Part shown: positions 7,512-12,920 of the stretch, piece by piece
How the letters are laid out: each line of letters opens with the position of its first letter
Position numbering within the stretch: position 1 is the first letter of the stretch
Assembly (NCBI GenBank): GCA_020847775.1
Contig: JADLBI010000296.1
Span: 1-12,920 of the forward strand
DNA: 12,920 bases
Source of the DNA: Opitutaceae bacterium
GTDB taxonomy: Bacteria; Verrucomicrobiota; Verrucomicrobiia; Opitutales; Opitutaceae
Reading direction: 5' to 3'
Notes under the pieces: model-generated
Told to the model about the DNA's origin: nothing
The model's database searches: none
Seen by the model: the letters and a program-made list of their open reading frames with translations, nothing else
Translations under genes and position numbers: made by a program

Positions 7512-8174
7512 ATGAATAACATTCTGCCCGCCTTCATCCTCGGCGTGCTGCTGCTTGCCGGTGTCGCCCCGGCCCAAGTCGTGAGCCTGCGCTTTACCGG
7601 CACCGTCAACACCAATGGCCAAACAATCTTCGGGCAGACTGGTTCGGCCGTGCCCTACGACTTCAGCATTTCCTACGACACGAGTGTGGATAGCGCGCTC
7701 GTTTACACGGTCCTGGAGGGGAGCACCTGGACGGGGTCCTCGGACACCGCCGGGCACAATTGGTATGGTTACAGCGCCGCCGGCCTCTCCAGTGTGAATC
7801 TCAATTTTGGCACGGGAACATGGAGCCAGAGCGATCTGGAAATTGATATGCCACCATCGTCGGGCTACGACGCCGCGTCGCTGTGGTTTGACACCAACAT
7901 TGCCGACGCCACCCCCACCAGAGCATGGATGTCATTTTACAAAGCTGGCTTGGGAGCATTGGACTTTGGGCTGTCCCAAGCCATTGGCTACGTGATCAGT
8001 ATAGAGCTAGGCTATGCTGATATATATGATGCCACATCTGGCAAATTAGCATATTCCAGTAATCTGACCATTAGCAGTATCCCCGAACCGGCGACGACGG
8101 TTTTGCTGCTGGGGCTGGCGGCGGTGGGCGTGGCCGGGCTGCACCGCTGGCGGCGACAACGCCGCCGCCATTGA
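7512..8174 (+). CDS. PEP-CTERM sorted exported protein
   Basis: A 220-residue secreted protein of unknown function. Residues 1-21 are a signal peptide (hydrophobic FILGVLLLAGVAPA, probable cleavage after APA). The middle is Gly/Ser/Thr- and aromatic-rich beta-type sequence without a family I recognise. The end is a PEP-CTERM signal: P191-E-P193, a hydrophobic stretch TTVLLLGLAAVGVAGL, then the basic tail HRWRRQRRRH. An exosortase elsewhere in the genome should process it to the envelope or outside. It has no functional link to its cytoplasmic methyltransferase neighbours and sits in the middle of their operon. Its 3' half (about 7990-8085) is clearly more AT-rich than its surroundings. Its stop codon lies inside the leftover UroD fragment, so it looks inserted. 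Confidence 0.9.
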   Translation: MNNILPAFILGVLLLAGVAPAQVVSLRFTGTVNTNGQTIFGQTGSAVPYDFSISYDTSVDSALVYTVLEGSTWTGSSDTAGHNWYGYSAAGLSSVNLNFGTGTWSQSDLEIDMPPSSGYDAASLWFDTNIADATPTRAWMSFYKAGLGALDFGLSQAIGYVISIELGYADIYDATSGKLAYSSNLTISSIPEPATTVLLLGLAAVGVAGLHRWRRQRRRH

Positions 8175-8322
8175 TGCGCACCTCAATACCATTAGCCCGC
8201 TCGTCGAGGACGGCGGCTTCATCCCCACCTGCGACCACCTCGTGCCACCCGATGTGTCGCTGGCCAACTTCGAGCACTACATGAAACGCAAACGCCAGCT
8301 CCTGCGCGGCGAGACGTTCTGA
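8164..8322 (+). pseudogene. 3'-end remnant of a UroD-like gene, paralogue of 6087-7217
   Basis: In frame 8164-8322 the sequence encodes 52 residues ending in a stop, including FIPTCDHLVPPDVS and FEHYMKRKRQLLRGETF. By hand alignment it differs from the C-terminus of 6087-7217 at 6 of 52 residues and about 20 of 159 bases. No start codon or upstream part of the gene exists, because the PEP-CTERM gene occupies that space and overlaps the first 11 bases. Many changes are synonymous third-position ones, so the copy diverged as a working gene before it was broken. It ends 18 bases before the next UroD-like gene, as expected for a former operon member. It could also be the end of a donor gene brought in by recombination. 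Confidence 0.9.
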
Positions 8323-8328
8323 GTCACT

Positions 8329-8332
8329 GGAG
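8329..8332 (+). promoter_or_regulatory. Shine-Dalgarno box of the 8341 gene
   Basis: GGAG followed by AGAGCACC stands eight bases before ATG 8341. It is the clearest ribosome site in a window where most starts have none, and it fixes this start. Confidence 0.6.
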
Positions 8333-8340
8333 AGAGCACC

Positions 8341-9387
8341 ATGAGTCGCCAACTCGCCCTCGACACGCTCGCGTTGAAACCGGTGGAGCGTTTCGCGCAC
8401 ACCGAATACAGCCTTGAGTATCATCAGGCCGGGTTGATCCGCCGCGTCGGGCCCGAGCCCGACACGCAGGCCGAGTTGCGCGAACACTACGCGCATTGGG
8501 GCATGGATTTCCTGTGGACGGTCGAGGACGGATTGCACAGCAACTGGGCCGCGCTGGGCCGGTGCACCGATATGGGCCATGCGGTTTATGCCTCCGACGG
8601 CAGCGATCTGCGCCAGCCCAATCAATGTCCGTTCGAGGCCCCCGAGGAAGTTTGGACGTTTGATGCCGTCAAGGAATACGGCCTGCCCACGATGGATGAA
8701 CAGGTGTCGGCCTACGAGGCTTGGCTCACGCGCAAACGGGCCGATTTTCCCGACCAGTTGTGCACGGGCGGTTACTACAAGACCATCGTCTCGGGTGCGA
8801 TCCAAGCCTTCGGGTGGGACATGCTCCTCGAAGCCGCCGCCAAGCCCGACCGTATGGAGACGGCATGGGACGGCTTTTTTCGCCGCACTCTTTTCCACAT
8901 GGAAGCCTGGGCGCGCACGAGCGTTGAGGCCATTATCCAGCACGACGATTTTGTGTGGACGGCTGGCGCGTTTATGCGGCCAGAGATTTACCGCGCGCAC
9001 ATCATCCCGCGCTACGCCCAACTGTGGAAACCGCTCAAACGTGCCGGCAAGAAAGTGCTGTTCTGCTCCGACGGCGACTTCCGCGAGTTCGCGGACGATG
9101 TCGTCGCGGCGGGCGCGGACGGGCTTATCTTCGAACCGGTGATGGAGTTTGGTGAAATGGTGGCGCGTTTCGGCCAGACCACTGTGTTGGTGGGCAGTGC
9201 GGTGGATTGCCGCGATCTGACTTTCGGCACTTGGGAGACTGTACGCGCCAAGGTGGACCGCTCACTGGAGCTCGCGCGTTCATGTCGCGGAGTGATGCTC
9301 GCCGTCGGCAACCACCTGCCCGCGAACATCCCAGCGCCGATGCTCGACCAATACCGCCGCTACCTACTCGCCAACCGTCACCGCTGA
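8341..9387 (+). CDS. UroD-superfamily protein of the SDGD subgroup
   Basis: A 348-residue protein. The N-terminus MSRQLALDTLALKPVERFAHTEY is a shortened family opening. HDDFVWTAGAFMRPEIYRAHIIPRY (201-225) is the conserved loop before the active site. The HxC position reads C242-S-D244-G-D246, and the C-terminal ligand position is G323-N-H325 (AVGNHLPANIPAPMLDQYRRYL). It keeps none of the Cys ligands of MtaA at their positions, so it is the most divergent member here. Fold and operon position suggest a methyltransferase or a substrate-handling partner. It lies 13 bases before 9401 and 18 bases after the UroD remnant, so it was probably co-transcribed with the genes upstream before the PEP-CTERM segment arrived; it may now depend on a promoter within that segment. 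Confidence 0.86.
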   Translation: MSRQLALDTLALKPVERFAHTEYSLEYHQAGLIRRVGPEPDTQAELREHYAHWGMDFLWTVEDGLHSNWAALGRCTDMGHAVYASDGSDLRQPNQCPFEAPEEVWTFDAVKEYGLPTMDEQVSAYEAWLTRKRADFPDQLCTGGYYKTIVSGAIQAFGWDMLLEAAAKPDRMETAWDGFFRRTLFHMEAWARTSVEAIIQHDDFVWTAGAFMRPEIYRAHIIPRYAQLWKPLKRAGKKVLFCSDGDFREFADDVVAAGADGLIFEPVMEFGEMVARFGQTTVLVGSAVDCRDLTFGTWETVRAKVDRSLELARSCRGVMLAVGNHLPANIPAPMLDQYRRYLLANRHR

Positions 9388-9400
9388 TTCCTGCCACCCT

Positions 9401-10519
9401 ATGCGCTTCCATCGTGAACAATACCTCGACCTCATGACCTTCGGCGCCGCCCCGCGCCCGATGTTTTCCGAACTCTTCGGCCCGCTGATTGGCCTGCCGG
9501 AGGAGTGGCGCGCGCAAGGCGCGAGCGAGGATGAGATCAGCATGGAGGCGTTCGACTGGGATCACGTGCCCTACGCGTTTTGCGGCGGCCACACCTGGGG
9601 CTTCGGCCCTGATCCGGTGACGCTCCGCGAAAACGACGAGGAGCTCGTGCAACGCGACTTCCTCGGCCGCACGATGCAGCTCTTGAAGAAAACCGCGACC
9701 ATCCCGCTGCCACAGGATTATCCCGTGCAGACCATGGAGGACTGGCTGCGCGTGAAAAAATTCTTCACCTACACCCCAGAGCGAATCAAGTGGGACGAGG
9801 TGGACAAGGCCCGTGGTCAACGCGAGGAGGGTGCCCTCGTGGTGGCGCACATGCCGGGCTCTTTCGACATCGCGCGCGAATTGATGGGCGAGGAAATCGC
9901 CTGCCTCGCCTATTACGAGCAGCCAGAGCTGATGGATGACATCGTGGCCACGCTATCGGACACGACTTTCCGCGTGCTCGATCAGATCAGTGCGAAATTG
10001 CAGATCGATCAGCTCTCGGTGCATGAGGATTTTGCCGGTAAGTCCGGTCCCATGGTCGGCCCGGTGCAGGTCAGGGGCTGGTTCCAACCCTACTACCGCC
10101 GGATCTGGGACCTCGTTTCCTCGCGGGGCGCGCGGATTTTCCAGCTCGATACCGACGGCAACATCAACCCCGTCATTCCCGAACTGCTCGACTGCGGACT
10201 GAACTGCATCTACCCGATGGAGCCTGCCGCTGGCATGGACATCGTGGCCGTGCGCCAGACCTACGGTAAACGTCTCGCGATGCTCGGTGGCATCGACAAG
10301 CACGTGCTCCGCCGCACCAAAGAGGAGATTCGCCGCGAATTGGAATACAAGCTTGTGCCCGCGCTCAGCTCCGGTGGTTGCGTGTTCGGTCTCGACCACC
10401 GCATTCCCAACGGCACCCCAATCGAGAACTACCGATACTACGTGGACCTCGGCCGCGAGCTGCTCGGCCTGCCGCCGCTGAGCAAGGACCGTCGCGGTTG
10501 GGCGCGCATGGCGTTCTGA
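9401..10519 (+). CDS. UroD-superfamily protein of the DTDGN subgroup, last gene of the array
   Basis: A 372-residue protein. MRFHREQYLDLMTFGAAPRP is a family-type opening. SVHEDFAGKSGPMVGPVQVRGWFQPYY (206-232) is the conserved loop. The metal-site position reads D250-T-D252-G-N254, and the C-terminal one is G330-L-D332-H333 (GLDHRIPNGTPIENYRYY). It shares the DTDGN signature with 6087-7217 but lacks the Cys next to Asp-His, so the two differ in their possible ligands. It has a longer basic C-terminal tail (SKDRRGWARMAF). It follows 8341-9387 by 13 bases and ends just before a palindrome facing the convergent GH172 gene. Substrate unknown; probable corrinoid-linked methyltransferase. Confidence 0.87.
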   Translation: MRFHREQYLDLMTFGAAPRPMFSELFGPLIGLPEEWRAQGASEDEISMEAFDWDHVPYAFCGGHTWGFGPDPVTLRENDEELVQRDFLGRTMQLLKKTATIPLPQDYPVQTMEDWLRVKKFFTYTPERIKWDEVDKARGQREEGALVVAHMPGSFDIARELMGEEIACLAYYEQPELMDDIVATLSDTTFRVLDQISAKLQIDQLSVHEDFAGKSGPMVGPVQVRGWFQPYYRRIWDLVSSRGARIFQLDTDGNINPVIPELLDCGLNCIYPMEPAAGMDIVAVRQTYGKRLAMLGGIDKHVLRRTKEEIRRELEYKLVPALSSGGCVFGLDHRIPNGTPIENYRYYVDLGRELLGLPPLSKDRRGWARMAF

Positions 10520-10549
10520 CCACGCAACATCGGGTAGTGCTTAACGGCA

Positions 10550-10574
10550 GTTTGTAACGTATTATGTTACAAAC
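10550..10574. terminator. palindrome between convergent genes, possible bidirectional terminator
   Basis: GTTTGTAAC (10550-10558) and its exact reverse complement GTTACAAAC (10566-10574) flank a 7-base loop, GTATTAT. It lies 30 bases after the stop of the array and 39 bases after the stop of the opposing gene. The stem is AT-rich and there is no T-run, so as an intrinsic terminator it would be weak. A dimeric regulator binding site is an alternative. Confidence 0.45.
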
Positions 10575-10613
10575 CGATTGGATCGTCTGTATCGATTGTA
10601 GGCACCGCACCGC

Positions 10614-11708
10614 TCAGACGATTTCGCGGTAGTCGCGGTCGGGTAGCGGGGGGAAGGGTGCGCCGGGCAGCGTTTGATACCAATACGCCACCGACGCGAG
10701 GTCGTCTTGCAGCGCGTGGTAGCGCGGGTGAGGCAGGCCGAGCTCTTTCCAATCGTGGTGGCGCCAGCCGAGCGCCTGCATCGTGACGCGCAGATCCTGT
10801 TTGAAAAACACCGGATCTTGCAGGTGGAAGCGGTAGAGTGTCATCCGCGCGCCGGGCGCGAAGGACTTGCCCGACACTTGTTGAAACCCGAAATACGGGC
10901 CCGAGAAGCTGCTCTCATCGTAGCACCACGCCCCACCGAAATAGTCCTCCGTGCCGGTGCCGCAAATGGTCGGCCACTCGCGGTCGCCGTCGAGATACAT
11001 CTTGATCTCGCCCTCGCCCCACCAACCGGCGCAGTTCTGCTGCCAGCTCATGAATGTGCCGACGTAGTGGCCGTGGCCTTTGACGCCGTCGAGGATGGTG
11101 AAAACGTCCTTGTAGGGCACCGGGTTGGTGCGGCGAAACTGCGCGTGAAAGTAGAGGCAATCGTCCGGCACCGGCTCCAGCGTGTAATTGATCGTGTAGA
11201 AAAAGTGCGCGATATCCGCCGGCGAATCGTTGTGCACCGTCACGCGCGCGTGCTTGCGAAACGGCATCGGGAAAAACGCGTTCATGCCTCCCTTGGGGTT
11301 CACATTGATCGCGAGCGAGTTGATGTTCTGGTCGCGGTTCCATGACTGGCAGAAAAAATCGCCGATCGGGCACTCGACCGAAGGATGCTCCTGTTCGTCC
11401 CAATAAATCCGCAAAATGACCTGGCGGCGCAGCCGTTGGTCAAATGTGATCCACATATGGCGGATGACGCCCGGCCCGTCGTGATCCATGAGTGTCAGCG
11501 TTTGGCCGGACTTGAGCGGGAGGCAGGGCGAGATTTTCCAGCCGCGGCCGAGGTGTTCCGCTTGTTCCCAGCCGCCCGGGTTGAGCGAAGTCTCCTTGGT
11601 GGCCATGCCGCCGGCGCCTTTATCGCCGTGAAAATTTTCGGCCGAGAGCGAGCGCGACTCGGCCTGGCGTTTGAGAAACAGTGTGGAGAGATCAATGGCG
11701 GGGTTCAT
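10614..11708 (-). CDS. DUF2961 protein, GH172-type carbohydrate-active enzyme
   Basis: A 364-residue protein without a signal peptide, so probably cytoplasmic. GGMATKETSLNPGGWEQAEHLGRGWKISP (33-61), DGPGVIRHMWITF (77-89), GMNAFFPMPF (141-150), WWGEGEIKMYLDGD (229-242) and GTGTEDYFGGAW (250-261) are hallmarks of DUF2961. Characterised relatives form glycoside hydrolase family GH172, active on fructofuranosyl and arabinofuranosyl links through paired glutamates. E232/E234 and E254 here are the likely counterparts (by motif, not alignment). The long open frame extends to 11867, but the family match starts at MNPAIDLSTL, so I start at 11708; no ribosome box is seen. It converges on the methyltransferase array and is divergent from the GTPase gene. 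The true sugar substrate is unknown. Confidence 0.9.
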   Translation of the reverse strand: MNPAIDLSTLFLKRQAESRSLSAENFHGDKGAGGMATKETSLNPGGWEQAEHLGRGWKISPCLPLKSGQTLTLMDHDGPGVIRHMWITFDQRLRRQVILRIYWDEQEHPSVECPIGDFFCQSWNRDQNINSLAINVNPKGGMNAFFPMPFRKHARVTVHNDSPADIAHFFYTINYTLEPVPDDCLYFHAQFRRTNPVPYKDVFTILDGVKGHGHYVGTFMSWQQNCAGWWGEGEIKMYLDGDREWPTICGTGTEDYFGGAWCYDESSFSGPYFGFQQVSGKSFAPGARMTLYRFHLQDPVFFKQDLRVTMQALGWRHHDWKELGLPHPRYHALQDDLASVAYWYQTLPGAPFPPLPDRDYREIV

Positions 11709-11826
11709 GCGGGGAATGTAATGCGCGACGCCGGGCCAAGGGTCAAACCTCGGGCATCGCGGATGTGCCGCGCTAAATCCGACCTGCGTTGACTCGCCGG
11801 AGTGGCGGGCTTCGCTAGGGCGAGCG
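11709..11826. promoter_or_regulatory. divergent promoter region, GH172-type / COG0523 genes
   Basis: These 118 bases must contain both promoters. TTGACT at 11789-11794 is a fair -35 for the plus strand, but no good -10 follows at 16-18 bases. No Zur-type or other clear palindromic operator is visible. AGGG at 11817-11820 is a possible ribosome site for ATG 11827. Confidence 0.35.
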
Positions 11827-12920
11827 ATGAGCATGAATGAGCCAGCTTCCTCACGGCCGCCGGTCACGGTGTTATCCGGTTTTCTCGGCGCGGGAAAAAC
11901 GACGTTGCTGAATTACTTGGTGGCGCAGGCGGCGGGGCGGCGTCTGGCGCTGATCGTCAACGATGTGGCGGCGATCAACATCGACGCGCAGGTGGTGGCG
12001 CAGCAAGTAGCGACGGCGAGTGGCGACGCGCAGGGCCGACACGTGGTGCAGCTGGGGCGCGGCTGCGTGTGTTGCTCAATTCGCGAGGAGCTGGCGGAAA
12101 CACTTGCGGAGCTGTGCGCGACCGGTGACTACGACCACGTGATAATCGAGGGCAGTGGCGTGGCCGACCCGCGCGGCATCGCGCGACTGTTCACCCAGCG
12201 CAACGCGTTTGGGCGGAGCCTGAGCGATTTCGCGCGATTGAGCGGGCTCGTGACCGTGGTGGATGCGGCGGATTTTTTGCGGCGTTGGGATACTCGTCCG
12301 ACCGAGGCGACAGTGCATAAGGCCGGCGAGCCGAAACCGGTGTTTGAATTGCTACTGGAGCAAGTCGAACACGCGGATGTGATCGTGCTCAACAAATGCG
12401 ATCTGATCACTCCGGCCGAGGCGGCTCGGGCTGAGGCGGTGCTGCGGGGTTGCAACGCGCGGGCGGAAATCCAGCGCGCCGAACAAGGGCGGGTGCCGGT
12501 CGCGTGGTTGTTGGATCAGGCGCGTTTCGAGGCGCAGGCCACCTTGCGGGGCGCGCGTTGGGTGCGCGTGCTCGATCAGGCGGTGGAGTCGCCGGGCGGT
12601 TTGACGGCGCGACGGGTCGAGCCGGAGCCGCACGAAACGGAGTTTGGCATCAGTAGCACCGTGTTCACCGCGCGCCGGGCGTTTGGTCAGGCGGAGTTTG
12701 AGCAGGCGGTGGCGCGGCTCGCGCCGTTGTTGCTGCGCGCCAAGGGGTTTTTCTGGGTGGCGGAGCGGCCGGACGATATTGGATATCTGACGGTGGCCGG
12801 TGGCGCCGTGCGGTTTGATTATGTCGGCACCTGGGCGGCGGCCATGCTGGAGCGCGGCGTGATCACCCAGGAGGAGGTGCCAGCGGCGGCGCGCGAGCGT
12901 TGGGCCGAGCCGCACGGCGA
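11827..12920 (+). CDS. COG0523/CobW-family metal-chaperone GTPase (3' end cut by window)
   Basis: 364 codons are open to the window end, close to a full-length family member. Walker A is GFLGAGKTT (18-26); the metal motif is GRGC80-V-C82-C83; IIEGSGVADP (106-115) is the Walker B-type region; NKCD (189-192) gives guanine specificity. The segment from FGISSTVFTARR (273) on is the CobW C-terminal domain. Family members bind Zn or Co at the CxCC motif and deliver metal to client enzymes on GTP hydrolysis; subgroups serve cobalamin synthesis (CobW) or zinc supply (ZNG1/ZigA-type). The subgroup cannot be fixed here. A link to the many presumed zinc methyltransferases or the corrinoid protein next door is attractive but unproven. 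ATG 11827 was chosen; ATG 11833 is also possible. Confidence 0.93.
   Translation, partial: MSMNEPASSRPPVTVLSGFLGAGKTTLLNYLVAQAAGRRLALIVNDVAAINIDAQVVAQQVATASGDAQGRHVVQLGRGCVCCSIREELAETLAELCATGDYDHVIIEGSGVADPRGIARLFTQRNAFGRSLSDFARLSGLVTVVDAADFLRRWDTRPTEATVHKAGEPKPVFELLLEQVEHADVIVLNKCDLITPAEAARAEAVLRGCNARAEIQRAEQGRVPVAWLLDQARFEAQATLRGARWVRVLDQAVESPGGLTARRVEPEPHETEFGISSTVFTARRAFGQAEFEQAVARLAPLLLRAKGFFWVAERPDDIGYLTVAGGAVRFDYVGTWAAAMLERGVITQEEVPAAARERWAEPHG

Noticed and set aside
8071..9021. 316-codon minus-strand frame opposite the 8341 gene and the PEP-CTERM end
   Set aside because: It runs across the insertion junction and two unrelated plus-strand genes, which a real gene would be unlikely to do; no motifs.
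1..12920. tRNA, rRNA, CRISPR arrays, transposase genes
   Set aside because: No cloverleaf, rRNA-like segment, spaced repeat series or transposase motif was seen on either strand.

Overview
The window is GC-rich and gene-dense. It most likely comes from a Verrucomicrobium, probably of the Opitutaceae type. That placement is inference, resting on a PEP-CTERM protein with the typical C-terminal sorting signal, a DUF2961/GH172 protein, genes that mostly lack a Shine-Dalgarno box, and a large set of UroD-like methyltransferases. I could not run a similarity search.

Most of the window (1-10519) is a corrinoid-dependent methyl-transfer locus. On the left, a cobalamin-binding corrinoid protein (582-1220, minus) and the N-terminal part of a UroD-like methyltransferase (1-415, minus) read outward. 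A DUF1638 protein (1406-2164) and an overlapping corrinoid-activating iron-sulfur/ASKHA protein of the RACE/DUF4445 type (2142-3767) read the other way. Then come five complete UroD-superfamily proteins: 3799-4836 (minus), then 4908-6071, 6087-7217, 8341-9387 and 9401-10519 (all plus). With the truncated left-edge gene and a 3'-end fragment at 8164-8322, seven UroD-like coding units share one visible corrinoid protein and one visible activator. Their predicted metal-site motifs differ: one has the classical HxC...C pattern of MtaA/CmuA-type zinc methyltransferases, one has HxC with Asp-His at the C-terminal position, and three have D-x-D-G-N or S-D-G-D in place of HxC.

The plus-strand array is broken by a foreign-looking stretch (7218 to about 8163). 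It holds a 23-bp palindrome and a PEP-CTERM gene that is locally AT-rich at its 3' part. The stop codon of that gene lies inside a leftover 3' end of another UroD gene, a close paralogue of 6087-7217. The simplest reading is that the cassette replaced or interrupted most of a UroD paralogue.

On the right, a DUF2961/GH172-type protein (10614-11708, minus) converges on the array across a 9-bp-stem palindrome. It is divergent from a COG0523/CobW-type metal-chaperone GTPase (11827 to the window end).

Working model (inference): methyl groups are taken from one or more methylated substrates, carried by the single corrinoid protein and passed to an acceptor such as tetrahydrofolate, with the UroD-like proteins serving as interchangeable methyltransferases and the RACE protein rescuing oxidised Co(II). 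No MtaB- or MttB-type substrate methyltransferase is visible. The substrate cannot be read from the sequence; the GH172 neighbour raises the possibility of methylated sugars.
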